A stretch of DNA of 64,000 nt from Bimastos eiseni. Its lineage: Eukaryota; Annelida; Clitellata; Crassiclitellata; Lumbricidae. A program made the translations under genes and the position numbers. The stretch spans positions 25,821,995 to 25,885,994 of the forward strand of contig OY365819.1 of NCBI GenBank assembly GCA_959347315.1, given 5' to 3'. Positions 37,652-47,140 of this stretch are shown here, piece after piece. The notes beneath the pieces are model-generated. The model did no database searches, had not been told where the DNA came from, and saw nothing but the letters and a program-made list of their open reading frames with translations. The first letter of the stretch is position 1, and every line of letters begins with the position of its first letter.

Positions 37652-37999
37652 TTGCAGTAAAAATCAAAGTGCAAACTCGTAAGGCAGAGTCTTTTACCTC
37701 AGAGGATATACATCTACTTCATCAAAGCATAGAAAATCTCCAAAACAGTAGCAAACCGTTGTCACTGAAAACTCATGACTGTATCAATCAACTGAAGGAA
37801 AAAGGCATAGAAATCATCAATTCTCAGCTGGACAGGCAGACTCTGTTCGTTTAGATCTGGTGTCAGACACAAGCAGCCCTTAAACATGTTAAGTCGCTGT
37901 ACGATTTGAATCAACTGAAAGATGAACTCTTTGGAGATATTCATACATTCATTTCGATGGTGATCAAAATTGAAAGGAAGCAATTGAAGGAAACCGTTG
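37652..37999 (+). CDS. Helical/coiled-coil exon with a premature stop
   Basis: Acceptor TTTTACTTTAG (37641-37651) opens a 348-base segment that ends in a consensus donor, GTAAGT at 38000-38005. Both boundaries are phase 1. Residues are helix-rich with heptad-like Leu/Ile spacing (Ile-His-Leu-Leu-His-x-x-Ile, Ile-Asn-Gln-Leu-Lys-x-x-Gly-Ile, Leu-Lys-His-Val-Lys-x-Leu, Leu-Lys-Asp-Glu-Leu), as in TRIM-type coiled coils. An in-frame TAG at 37852-37854 splits it, although the frame downstream is coherent. So it is either a damaged gene or a sequence error. Joining its last base to the exon at 55469 keeps the frame. Confidence 0.5.
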
Positions 38000-38350
38000 G
38001 TAAGTAGTTAAAAGCGCACTTGTTATTAAGAAGACTTAAGACATTTAAGTAACATACATGACTTGCACTAATTAAATGACATAGCGGACAAGAAAGTATT
38101 GCAATTTATGTGTTCTGTATGTTGATAAAAATAAGAAAGATACCCAGATCAACAGTTAAAATGACACTTGTTAGGTTGGAGCAACATAAACTATCACGAG
38201 TGGTTTCAGGAATTCGCGATTAACCATAAACACAACCAATTATTTTGTTGATTGACTCGAAACCAGTATAACAGGAATGCAATGAATTTACAATGTGATG
38301 GGGATTAAAATAAATAGGTCTCAACGGAAAGAAGTAAAGTGCCTCAATAA

Positions 38351-38445
38351 GAGATCAAAGGGTTCCATGACAAATGGTTAGCGGTTCACGGACAAATGAT
38401 TCACAGACAAATAGTTGACGACAAATGGTTCACGGACAATAGGTT
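38351..38445. repeat. Short tandem ACAAATGGTTCACGG units
   Basis: Four to five units of about 17-22 bp with GACAAATGGTT or GACAAATGATT cores. The core resembles that of the minisatellite at 28247-28405. Confidence 0.65.
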
Positions 38446-38989
38446 TAAGACCGACAATTTTTAATACGCCCATTGTATTCGTTTAAATAGAGGTTGGCTT
38501 GATTATAATAATGCTCGGCAATTTATATTCAAACAAGCATTGGTTTCACCAATCCTATTTCTATGCGCAATACGTCCATAGACTTTTGTCAGACGAAATT
38601 GAAGGCTCTTGCTGTGCTGAGACGGGATTCTTGTGGTTCCATTTACCAGAAGAGCAACTATGTAAAACCGTGCAAGCTCTGTGGTAGGTCCTAGGGTCAA
38701 GACTCCAATTTCTCTGGAGTTGTATCTGTTTGCTAACTCGTTTAATGGTTCTTCTTATGGTCATTTGATATCTTGCCATTTTTGCTTGAGTTGGGAATGC
38801 TTAGGAGTAGTAGACCTACCTAGAACGGGTTCTATATACATTTTTGAATGAAAGAACTGGCGTTCAATTGCGTTCTGCACATTTCTATAGTAGTAGTGGG
38901 ATCTAAGTGAGATCGATGCCTAGTGAGACGAGGCCATGGCCCCAGTCACACAAGACCCCGATCTCACTACGCTTCGAACGAACGACCTA

Positions 38990-39477
38990 GACTAAAGAAT
39001 GCTGCCAAACGTGGTGAGATCGTGGTCGGATACTGTTAAATTTCAGGTTAAAAACCGAAAAAACAGTCACACCAGGCCCCGATCTCACTACGATTACATC
39101 ACGCTCATGGAACGTGGTTGAAGCGTGTAGAAGCGCAATAGAACCGCAGTTCGATCTTCTATGAACGTATTGCAATCGCGATCGAGCGTGGCGCCGTCAC
39201 CATGAGCGCGGAGCGCGTGGCCAAATTTTGAACATGTTTAAAAAAACGTGTGCGAGCGTGACGGAAAGAAGCGCAGTGCGAGCACATTTGAGCGTTTTGG
39301 AGGGCGTAAAAGTCGGTTTCTCGATCTGAACACAATGTCGTTACTTTTACACTACGCCCACGGCGATGTCCCTGCGACCTGACCACGTTCTCGCTATTAC
39401 AATTATGCGTCGCTGTCAGGCTCGACCCGTTCGTAATACGATTGCGCAACGCTTAACGCGCGCAGACAACGCCGCTT
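38990..39477 (-). repeat. Dispersed repeat flanking the Polinton, left copy
   Basis: The reverse complement matches 54702-55203 closely. Shared stretches include AGCGGCGTTGTCTGCGCGCG, TTACGAACGGGTCGAGCCTG, ATGTTCAAAATTTGG, GCGCTCGATCGCGATT-like and GAAGATCGAACTGCGG. It ends in GTGAGATCGGGGCCTGGTGTGACTG, and a second partial copy of that end lies at 38940-38975. It is rich in CGCTCGCAC and ACGTTC subrepeats. Probably a non-autonomous DNA transposon. Confidence 0.85.
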
Positions 39478-39721
39478 TTATATTTATGCATGCATTTGTG
39501 TATGTATTTACATGTATATATGAAAATAAACAAGTAATTATCCTGTCATACCGCAGGCAAAATGGTGCAAAAATCGCAACCTCCGACAGTTTTTATTTAA
39601 TTTAAAATTTCAGAAATACAGCCAAAATTACTCCATTTTACAAATACCTGTCCAAATAGCCATTATGCTAGCATTACACACAGTCTCGAAAATGTAATAC
39701 TACTGCAACTACATGTAATAC

Positions 39722-39900
39722 AGGGATGGGCAAATTACAGGATGATATTTAATTGAAACATAAATTACTAATTACTGGAGAAAATGAATTTGAATTACAA
39801 ATTACCAATTACTTTGGAGTTTTGCTAGAAATTAATAATTACAATTTACGGAATTTCAATTAAATCAAATTACAAGTTACTAACATTCTCAGGTTCAATA
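39722..39900. mobile_element. hAT-like MITE fragment with ATTAC subrepeats
   Basis: CAGGGATGGGCAAATTAC is a typical hAT-style end. The following 170 bases are dense in AATTAC and TAATTAC words. No matching right terminus or 8-bp duplication is found. Confidence 0.45.
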
Positions 39901-40383
39901 TATGCAGACAAGATTCTTCAAGAAACATATTCTTTCTATTTTCCTTTTGTTTTGCATTATATTTTCATAAACGGCTAACTTATTTATTTTCAGAAGCAGA
40001 AGCTGTTAATACAATAATTATTTACAGCGGTGGAAGTTATTATTGCATCACCTTGTGGTCAAAGTTAGCGGTGGTAAATCGAAATATTAGCAATGAATCA
40101 AACCGATGAAGTATTCTTATTTTCTTCATTGCATCAACCAACAGAGTTGAACAAACACTCCTGAAAATGAGGGGAAAGCTAAATTTAGGCCCGATTACAT
40201 CATAATTTGAGTGATATAACTAGAAAACTTACTTTAAATGCATAAAACCGGTTTTTAGCTTTTCGCCGGGCAATGATCATTTCCACTAGTGTATCCGAGA
40301 GTCAACATCTGCTAGGACTTACAATTTAATCAGGCCTTCAAACTGAAGAGTCTCTCTAGCGGTGCAGAAGATGGCAGGACAAC

Positions 40384-40484
40384 ATTAAATTCAGGGCTAT
40401 TAATATCACGATAAGGTATCGCGATACTTTTGTCAGTATCACAGCGAGTATCGCGATAGTTTTGTTTTGCTGGTATCGCATGTG
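40384..40484. repeat. Insertion target with GTATCGCGATA words, left of the Polinton
   Basis: GGTATCGCGATACTTTTGTC and AGTATCGCGATAGTTTTG form near-repeats. They resume in diverged form to the right of the element (GGTACCTATATTTAGCCTGT, GGTACTCGATACCAATACTC at 53720-53760). The Polinton therefore landed in an older repeat. The target duplication CATGTG occupies 40479-40484. Confidence 0.5.
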
Positions 40485-40735
40485 AGTAGTTATATTAGTT
40501 GCTACCTAGTGCATTTAATCTATATACACCTATAATCACATCAAATCAACCAATATTTTTGTTATAGTCGCTTCGTACTTAGGTTATTAATATTAACCTA
40601 ACTCGTAAATAGGCAACAAACCCTTGCCACATGTGGCTGTGTTGCCTCCAAGCAAGCTAGTATCAAATAAACTAACCATCTAGCGTTCAAAAGCCACCTA
40701 CCATGCACAGGGCTAGGCTTTGATTCGAAGATCCA
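40485..40735 (+). repeat. Polinton left terminal inverted repeat
   Basis: Begins AGTAGTTATATTAG and pairs with 53458-53707 read in reverse complement. About the first 75 bases are identical apart from the first base. Later positions show scattered substitutions and small indels. Confidence 0.95.
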
Positions 40736-41113
40736 TATACAGGTTATATGAATAATCAAAAAATGAACCATGAACGCACCTTGTAAAATGTAATCCATGT
40801 ACTATCTTTCACATCCAAATATCATGTGATGGGAACATACAAACAACCTTGACGTATGAAAAACGATAGAACAATGAACCTCTGTTTTAACGCTCGATGA
40901 GGCCTGCACTAATTGAACACATCCGTCTTGATGTCTCTCCGTACACGCTGCTAACATATGAAAAAACAAAAATCTATGAATGGACAGCGATTTCATTTGT
41001 GTTGTGAAAACCGAATGAGACTGTTGCAGAGATGATTACATGATCACCAAATCTTCATTATCTACCCACGAATTATGTGATTCAGGGTAACCCAACCACT
41101 TCACTAGCGATTT
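40736..41113. other. Spacer between left terminal repeat and integrase
   Basis: No gene is supported. A 64-codon - strand frame at 40802-40996 has no recognisable motif. Confidence 0.4.
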
Positions 41114-41997
41114 CTACCTCTGTTTTCTAGTAATCTTTTCGATTCTAAATATTTCTTGAGTACTTTTTTGTAGCTCCTGTTCATAAAATGACCACTGTAT
41201 TTCTTCTCCATTGTAATCAGTAATCTTATAAGTTGGAGGATCCGTGTATTAAATCTGGGATACTGTAAAAACTTCTTCCGTCCATCTAGGCGTGTACCCC
41301 TTTTCAAATATGTTCTTTTTCTTAGTTATTCTAACTTCATCAGCGATTGAAAACCTAGGCACAATAGGTTCCGAAATCTCATCACCGTACAAATTCATAA
41401 AAACAACCTTCTCGTACACTTTCATACTGGCCTTAGATGGTGACATTTTAATGGAAGAATGCCTAGTCTCATTATAATCACTAACCATTTCACCCAACAC
41501 ATCTATATATATCCTTGTTGAATTAGCTGTAAAGTAATTAAACATTTTCTCTCTCATTGTCCGGTTCCAACGCTCAATAACGCACGATTTTTCCTCGTTC
41601 TCAGTAGAATATAACTCGACTAATTCCCGGACATTTTTATTATAAAATTCTTTACCTTTATCTACCCAGAGTTTGCCAGGACTTCTTCCGCTATCTGATA
41701 TTTTCAGAAACCACTAGCTGTAGATTTTCCACTCTTATCATTTAATGACACGATCCAACTATATTTTGAAAGCACATCTATCACGGTTAACAGGTATTTC
41801 ACACCATCGTTATTTAAAGCGAAGGCCTGCATATTGACCAAATCAGCAGCCCATATCTCATCTATCCCACTAACATACACCTTTCTCTTTCTAAAATGCC
41901 TTACTACACGTTTATGCAATTCATTCGCTAATTGATTAGTCCATTTCAGATCGGATTGTAATTTTGGCCTTTTTTTAAACCTAATCCCAGGCTCGAT
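41114..41997 (-). pseudogene. Polinton integrase (INT), disrupted
   Basis: Retrovirus-type integrase that would insert the element DNA. The core catalytic residues can be seen on the - strand: the first Asp in Trp-Ala-Ala-Asp-Leu (41842-41844), the second in Trp-Val-Asp-Lys-Gly (41660-41662) and Glu in Val-Ile-Glu-Arg-Trp-Asn-Arg (41573-41575). The second Asp and Glu are only 28 residues apart, against about 35 in the family, so a small in-frame deletion is likely. A chromodomain-like C-terminus follows (Tyr-Thr-Pro-Arg-Trp, then Tyr-Lys-Ile-x-Asp). Breaks are a frameshift with TGA near 41702 and a TAA at 41249-41251. The N-terminus is unclear: the frame runs on directly from the stop of the PLA2 gene. 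Confidence 0.9.
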
Positions 41998-42477
41998 TTA
42001 GTGGATAATATAGGTTTGACTATAGATCTCTATTCTCTCCCGTAAGCTAGGATTAGGTATATTATTCAATTCATTAATCATTGCTCTGTCGGCGACATTC
42101 CTAGAAGCCGTATCAGAGTGCTGGTTGTAAGCTAAATCATGATAATATGCAGCGTTATCGACTCTATCAACGGGTTTCGACCAATCTTTTGGAGTTCCAT
42201 CGGGATCCAATCTCAAATCCAGTCTAGTTCCTGGTCCTGTAACCTGATGTCCCGGCAAGTGCATCTCACCTGAAAATTTAGCCCATGGTAACTTAATACC
42301 GCTAGTTACTGAATTTAGAGACCCAACTAGATCCCCACCTTCTTTTGCTTTCACGAATTGAGTCTTTGTTTTTCTACAAGCATCACACGTGCCTCTAAGC
42401 ATCGGCCTTCCATTCTTCGTTATAACAGTCTGTACATTTTTAGTTTCAGTATGAGTTTTACACTTTACGCTATACAT
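41998..42477 (-). CDS. PLA2-like virion protein with zinc-knuckle N-terminus
   Basis: An intact 159-codon frame. Cys6-x2-His9 and Cys31-x2-Cys34 could form a small zinc site. Residues 75-118 match the phospholipase A2 domain of parvovirus capsid protein VP1: a Gly-Pro-Gly calcium loop (82-84), then Asp-Asn-Ala-Ala-Tyr-Tyr-His-Asp (108-115) with the catalytic His-Asp pair and the following Tyr. In parvoviruses this domain acts on endosomal membrane during entry, and a like role in the Polinton virion is inferred. Starts behind TATTTAAAATG, with its ATG 26 bp from that of the divergent ATPase gene. Confidence 0.85.
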   Translation of the reverse strand: MYSVKCKTHTETKNVQTVITKNGRPMLRGTCDACRKTKTQFVKAKEGGDLVGSLNSVTSGIKLPWAKFSGEMHLPGHQVTGPGTRLDLRLDPDGTPKDWSKPVDRVDNAAYYHDLAYNQHSDTASRNVADRAMINELNNIPNPSLRERIEIYSQTYIIH

Positions 42478-42503
42478 TTTAAATACAATTAGATATATTT
42501 AAA
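42478..42503. promoter_or_regulatory. 26-bp divergent promoter candidate
   Basis: Only 26 bases separate the start codons of the leftward PLA2 gene and the rightward ATPase gene. On both strands the ATG is preceded by a TATTTAAA box (TATATTTAAAATG rightward, GTATTTAAAATG leftward). Confidence 0.5.
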
Positions 42504-43406
42504 ATGGAATTTAAAAAAATTTATCCTGAAACGACATATTATCCAAGCGATTCAATAACCCTCTTTTACCTAGAAGTATAAGAGGGTTAATCGTAGGAAA
42601 GTCTGGATGCGGTAAGATGACGCTGCTGTTGAACTTACTTCTACAACCCGGATGGTTAGATTATGACAATCTGCAAGTATTCGGAAGGTCTCTCTTTCAA
42701 CCAAAGTATGAAATTCTGAAAAAAGCATTTTTTTTGAAGAAAAAATACCTAAAGAATCCATCGTTGGATTATTCGATTTCCAAGATGAGATCATGAGACA
42801 AAATCTTTCACCAGCATTTGTAGTTGAGCAAATAAATAGCTAAACACTTGGTTAAAAAATCTGATATTTGTTCCAAGTTCTTTGAGTCAGCAGAAGATGC
42901 GCCAGTTCCGAGAGAATTGAATCGATAAGAAGAACTTGAAGATTTTCGACGCTTTACAGTTAGAAAAGCAGAATAAATGCGAAACTTATTACATCCGAGG
43001 GAGGCATAGCAACGTCGACTGTTTCTACCTCGCACAGAATTATTTCAAATTACCGAGACAGACGATCAGAGAGAATGCAAACTTTATCTGTTTGTTTCCT
43101 CAAGACCAGAAAAATATTAATCACATCTACCACGATCATGTAAGTACAGACATGCCTAAGGATGAGTTAAAGAAACTATGCAAAACAGCGTGGAAGCAAC
43201 CTCACGGATTTGTAGTAATAGATCACACTAGCAATAAGAATAACGGAAAGTATATATGCGGTTTCGATGAATTCTTTTATTCCATCATAAAAAAATCTTT
43301 TGCTAATTTAAAGGTTGGAATCGATTCTACAAAAGATTGCATACAATACCGAAAGGATTGCTCGTTACACAGAGCCAAAGTCATCGTTATACATATTATT
43401 AAGTGA
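42504..43406 (+). pseudogene. Polinton packaging ATPase (A32-like), disrupted
   Basis: FtsK/HerA-type ATPase that pumps element DNA into capsids. The P-loop reads Gly-Lys-Ser-Gly-Cys-Gly-Lys-Met, with Met where Thr or Ser normally binds magnesium. It is followed by Leu-Leu-Leu-Asn-Leu-Leu-Leu. The Walker B region reads Ile-Phe-Asp-Ala in place of an acidic pair. Downstream come Tyr-Tyr-x-Arg-Gly-Arg-His-Ser-Asn-Val-Asp, Ile-Arg-Glu-Asn-Ala-Asn and a Val-Val-Ile-Asp-His-Thr segment. Coding is spread over three frames, with shifts near 42535, 42730, 42830 and 42930. The last open piece is 42936-43406. Its end overlaps the minor capsid frame by about 90 bases. Confidence 0.9.
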
Positions 43407-44106
43407 CAAGACTTCAAGAATAAGGACGCGGTTCAATCCGTTGATACAGTTCGATAAAGGTAAAAAGTATGAAATGGCTTTGGTCAACCTGGAAACATAT
43501 TTTTCATTCCCAAACATCGACGCGACAAACACCAGCTTTTCGTATTCGTCGAATGGTGGAGGTATGTGGGTTACTATACACATCCCTGAAGGCTGTTATG
43601 AAATTACAGACATTAACGAATACGTGCAGAGAAGCATGAAAGAAAAGGAGCATTATGATATGATTAACAGAGAATACAATATTAAGATAGAAGCAAACAG
43701 CAATACGTTGAAGACAGTTTTGCATATAGCGGAGAATTACATGGTTGATTTTCAAGTGGGTAACTCTATCGGAAAAGTCCTAGGTTTCACTAGGTGGCGA
43801 TATACCGAGGGGTACCTGGAATCAGAGAATATAGTGGACATAATGAGTGTTAGTAATCTGAGGGTAACGAGCAATATCATTGGAGCATCCTATAGCAACG
43901 GAAATACAGATAACATTATCTTGTCCTTCTTCCCCAATGTAGGGCCTGGCTATAAGATAATTGAAACGCCGAGAAATTTGATCTATCTTCCAATCACCCT
44001 ATCCACGATTTCTACAATGGAAACGACTCCTACCGATCAGAATGGTAAGCTAATTAATCTGCGATGGGAGGATTTATCGATACAGTTTCATATAAGAGAA
44101 GCTTAA
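43315..44106 (+). CDS. Minor capsid protein (penton-like)
   Basis: A 263-codon frame, the best preserved structural gene. It has the beta-rich composition expected of the single jelly-roll pentamer protein. Recognisable segments are Arg-Phe-Asn-Pro-x-Ile-Gln near residue 39, Ala-Leu-Val-Asn-Leu-Glu-Thr-Tyr, Ile-Thr-Asp-Ile-Asn-Glu-Tyr, Lys-Val-Leu-Gly-Phe, and a C-terminal Asn-Leu-Arg-Trp-Glu-Asp-Leu-x-Ile-x-Phe-His-Ile-Arg. The first in-frame ATG lies well inside (Met-Ala-Leu-Val), and the frame is open from 43312. The true start is therefore lost or lies around 43320-43375 with a changed codon. It follows the ATPase as usual in Polintons. Confidence 0.8.
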   Translation: MESILQKIAYNTERIARYTEPKSSLYILLSDKTSRIRTRFNPLIQFDKGKKYEMALVNLETYFSFPNIDATNTSFSYSSNGGGMWVTIHIPEGCYEITDINEYVQRSMKEKEHYDMINREYNIKIEANSNTLKTVLHIAENYMVDFQVGNSIGKVLGFTRWRYTEGYLESENIVDIMSVSNLRVTSNIIGASYSNGNTDNIILSFFPNVGPGYKIIETPRNLIYLPITLSTISTMETTPTDQNGKLINLRWEDLSIQFHIREA

Positions 44107-44129
44107 AAGTTTTTGTAGTTTTATATAAA

Positions 44130-44732
44130 ATGAGTTGATACACGAACTTCAAAGTCAATATTTCAGAGAGACAAAAAGATAAAATTAAAAGATCGCTACA
44201 AGCAGGAACACGTGTTAGTATTGGATTAAAGCACAGCCATTTAAACGGAGAGCATGTGTTAGCTCTTACCCAAGCAAAGATCAATAAACTAGCCAAAGCG
44301 TATCAGGGTGGCGCGGGCATGACTATAAAAATGAGTAAAACGCAATTGATACATAATGCTAAAGTGGAAGGAGGCTTTATCGGCGCCATTTTACCGTTTC
44401 TAGCAACCGCGGGTAAATTCCTGCTATCGAGCGTATTACCGAGCTTAGCAACGGGTGCATTAATTGGAATAGGGGCAGTGGCTGGTTCTAAAGTCATTGA
44501 TAAAGTCACCGGAACGGGTTAGGCTATATATCTCAATATTTGGGGTAAAAACTTCAAGATAGTGCAACAGGGGGAGGGCTTATACATGAAGCCATACCAA
44601 GGATCTGGATTAAACGGCGCCATAGAAGACCTGTATCTGAAAAGAGGTAATGGGTTCGTAAATGGGGAAGGACTTATCTTAGGACCAGGTTCGCCATTTG
44701 AAAACATTCCGCTTCTCGGATTATTGCTCTAA
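44130..44732 (+). pseudogene. Virion core-like protein, two nonsense codons
   Basis: Starts at an ATG behind TTATATAAAATG, with one frame throughout. A TGA is the third codon (44136-44138) and a TAG lies at 44520-44522. The N-terminal third is basic (Glu-Arg-Gln-Lys-x-Lys-Ile-Lys, then Leu-Ala-Leu-Thr-Gln-Ala-Lys-Ile). The middle is hydrophobic and Gly/Ala-rich (Leu-Pro-Phe-Leu-Ala-Thr-Ala-Gly-Lys-Phe-Leu). The C-terminus has Gly-Leu-Tyr-x-Lys-Pro-Tyr and ends Ile-Pro-Leu-Leu-Gly-Leu-Leu-Leu. The layout recalls small basic DNA-binding or membrane-active core proteins of adenovirus-like particles. This role is inferred; the family is conserved in Polintons. Confidence 0.65.
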
Positions 44733-44751
44733 AAAATATTGTATATATAAA

Positions 44752-45162
44752 ATGTCTCTATTTCCAATTCATAAAATGGGGTGGACGAAACCAAAAATTG
44801 TTCCAGAAGTAAGGACTCAGCCGAGATCCGTCAGGTGGAAGACGTGTGAAAGTATGTGGGATGTCAAGTATAGGCCTCAAAGACAAATGGGCGGTCTAAG
44901 GTGGGAGTTTTTTGCTCAAGAAAAGATAACTATTCATTCACAAGAGACGGTTGTTTTACCGTTAGGCTTAGGTGTCCAAATGACGAAAGGATCGTGTAAA
45001 ATTTCGCTCCATCCAGAATTTATTGAAGCGGGGTGTCGCCTGCTAAGCGATACCATTACTGGATTCGCGGAAGAAATTTTACTCGATATTAAGAATTTTA
45101 GAGATCTTCGAACTGTCACCGTAAACGAAGGAGACTCGTCATGTTATGTGAATTACGAATAA
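44752..45162 (+). CDS. dUTPase-fold-like protein
   Basis: An intact 136-codon frame behind GTATATATAAAATG. Residues 60-112 follow the trimeric dUTPase pattern: Val-Val-Leu-Pro-Leu-Gly-Leu-Gly-Val-x-Met, Ile-Ser-Leu-His-Pro at the place of the Pro-Arg-Ser motif, a Gly-x-Ala-Glu-Glu-Ile strand and a conserved Asn. The usual catalytic residues (Arg-Ser, Gly-x-Ile-Asp) are not preserved. It may be a structural protein built on that fold rather than an enzyme. It sits inside the capsid gene block, which supports this reading. Confidence 0.5.
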   Translation: MSLFPIHKMGWTKPKIVPEVRTQPRSVRWKTCESMWDVKYRPQRQMGGLRWEFFAQEKITIHSQETVVLPLGLGVQMTKGSCKISLHPEFIEAGCRLLSDTITGFAEEILLDIKNFRDLRTVTVNEGDSSCYVNYE

Positions 45163-45202
45163 AATTGAATTCCATGTTATAAATATTCTTTTATATTATA
45201 AA

Positions 45203-45709
45203 ATGGAATTGAACAAAGCAGACACTTAAATCTCTGAAATTCAACAGGAAATATAACGAGAACGTGAAAAGAGAGAAATAATCTGTAAAAAATATCAAAA
45301 TAGTGTTAAAGTAGTCGAAGCGTTGTGAGGTTTGTTAACCCTTACGTCTTCGGCACTCAGCGTATTAGGTGTAACTTTTCTAAGTTCCGTCGTAGCCGCA
45401 CCCTCCGCTTCTATCGTGGTATCCTTATCAGCTGGAGCTGGAGCACTATCTCTGATATCCACCCAAGTCCACCGAATATTATCGCTGCGACAAGAAAAAC
45501 ATGCAAAGATCAGAACTATAGCCGAAGAGAAACTTAATTCGATCAGCGACCTTGTTTCGAAAGCTTTAGATGATAATAATATCTCAGACTTGGAATATTC
45601 TGTTATTCTAAGTGAATTCGAGAAATTTAATCAGATGAAGGAAGAGGTTAGGAGTAAAACCAATATCAACATAGATGAAGCGACGAAACACTTATTCAAA
45701 ACGAATTGA
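45203..45709 (+). pseudogene. Conserved Polinton protein of unknown function, three nonsense codons
   Basis: ATG behind TTATATTATAAAATG opens a single frame of 168 codons interrupted by TAA (45227), TAA (45254) and TGA (45326). The N-terminus is charged and helical. Residues 43-75 are a hydrophobic Ala/Ser/Gly/Val-rich segment, possibly membrane-associated. The rest is a charged helix (Ala-Lys-Ile-Arg-x-Ile-Ala-Glu-Glu-Lys-Leu, Glu-Phe-Glu-Lys-Phe-Asn-Gln-Met-Lys-Glu-Glu). A virion or assembly role is likely only from its position. Confidence 0.6.
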
Positions 45710-45775
45710 ATACAAAACGATCGTTTATTTACGTTTTAGGTTTCTACGTTTACATAATATGTTTCTAACTTAAAA

Positions 45776-46662
45776 ATGTCGTTTCTAAAATTCAGGACCC
45801 AGCCAAACGAGACTTTATCGTTGAGAATTTTTTCAAGATGAAGCAAAATATTAGACAAGACTCGTTGTCTGAGAAATTAGGGGACATTGGGCTTCAGCGG
45901 GAATTGATGAAGGCTTACAAACCAATCATCGACTCGCAGTCTGGAATATCTAAAAAATTAGGCGCGATTAAGGAAAGCACTACGCCGACTTCTACAGCTC
46001 TTCAAGCATCGCCGGCATCGTTGAAAGCGATTCAATTCCCACAATATCCCTCAATAGACGTGTTTGCGGACGATCCCGTTTCAGATATTAGAACCTTGGA
46101 GTTAGGTGATATTGCCACAAAATATTTAAAAGACTACGCTGCGAATAAAAAGTTGACGGACACGACCTTCGGAATACACTCTAGAGATGGGGGTTTTTTC
46201 ATCGGAAACTATCCAATTTCAATCGAAGGAGACGATATATCTATTGGTAATAACACCTACAAGGGAACTCCAGAGCTATGGAAATTGATGACGATGAAGG
46301 AACCAAACGAGTCAATATACAGTCAAAACTATCTGGACGTGTACTGAAAATTCTTGAATCGACGGGCGTCTTGTATGTACCCAATAATCTGAAGAAGCCC
46401 AAATCGTCTAGATGCCTAAAATATAATAAAACCATTTAAGCCATTGCTCTCGATGCGGAAAGGGAGGTTCTCGACGGGTGAGGGAGTCATAGGTCTCCCA
46501 CAAGACCCTAATGCGTTAGTGGATATATTAATTCTACGAATGGCTAGCTTCAGAGCGGGAAATACAGGATTAAGAAACGAGATAGTAGTTATCTGCGATG
46601 AGTTACTTACACAAAATAAGATAAATGCGCTAGACTATAAAAATTTAATGATGCAATTATAA
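45776..46662 (+). pseudogene. Conserved Polinton protein of unknown function, frameshifted
   Basis: A start at 45776 behind TTAAAAATG shifts within 20 bases into the frame that carries Lys-Ile-Gln-Asp-Pro-Ala-Lys-Arg-Asp. That frame continues through 45838-46347. The tail is again shifted near 46340 and 46430. The last piece, 46444-46662, has Gly-Glu-Gly-Val-Ile-x-Leu-Pro-x-Asp-Pro-Asn-Ala-Leu-Val and Asn-Thr-Gly-Leu-Arg-Asn-Glu. The composition is mostly helical with an N-terminal Lys/Gln-rich segment. No enzyme motif is seen. Three changes of frame show it is inactive. Confidence 0.6.
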
Positions 46663-46663
46663 A

Positions 46664-47137
46664 ATGATTGTCATAACTAAGAGAAGATTTGCTAAAAGAT
46701 ACGTCGTAGGAGGCGCTGGGGAAGGATTTTTCAAAAGAATCTTATCCTCGAATGCTGCAAGACAGGTAGCAACAACCGCATTAAGTGCTGGGAAAGAAGC
46801 TGCAACGGAGATTGGAAAAAAGGCCATAGATGTTGGTAAGACGGCTGCTATTAATGCTGGAAAGCGATTGGTTGATAAAGCAGCGGCAAAAATGTTTACA
46901 TCACCACCAACTGTACTTAGCCAACGGAGCGAGGATTTGTTAAAGAGGTTAATAACTCCCCATGGAAATACGACACTTACTCAAAAGAGTAAAGAAACGT
47001 TACAGAATTTAATATATCCCCACCCTTCGGCGAATATAAATAAGTTACTGTCTTGTAACGGCGGTGCCATATCGATCCGAGATGTGGTGCGTGGATCTGG
47101 AATGAAGTTTGGTTTAAATAAAATCTTGTTATATTAA
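46664..47137 (+). CDS. Basic Ala-rich virion-like protein
   Basis: An intact 157-codon frame. Its TATAAAATG start box overlaps the stop codon of the preceding gene by a few bases. N-terminus Lys-Arg-Arg-Phe-Ala-Lys-Arg; residues 31-80 are an Ala/Gly/Lys helix with repeated Ala-x-x-Ile-Gly-Lys-Lys-Ala, as in amphipathic helices; C-terminus Gly-Ser-Gly-Met-Lys-Phe-Gly. Resembles small minor virion proteins that bind DNA or membrane in adenovirus-like particles; the role is inferred. Confidence 0.6.
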   Translation: MIVITKRRFAKRYVVGGAGEGFFKRILSSNAARQVATTALSAGKEAATEIGKKAIDVGKTAAINAGKRLVDKAAAKMFTSPPTVLSQRSEDLLKRLITPHGNTTLTQKSKETLQNLIYPHPSANINKLLSCNGGAISIRDVVRGSGMKFGLNKILLY

Positions 47138-47140
47138 AAA

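Noticed and set aside
43504..43755. A - strand frame inside the minor capsid gene
   Set aside because: It is an antisense shadow of the capsid frame and has no promoter box.
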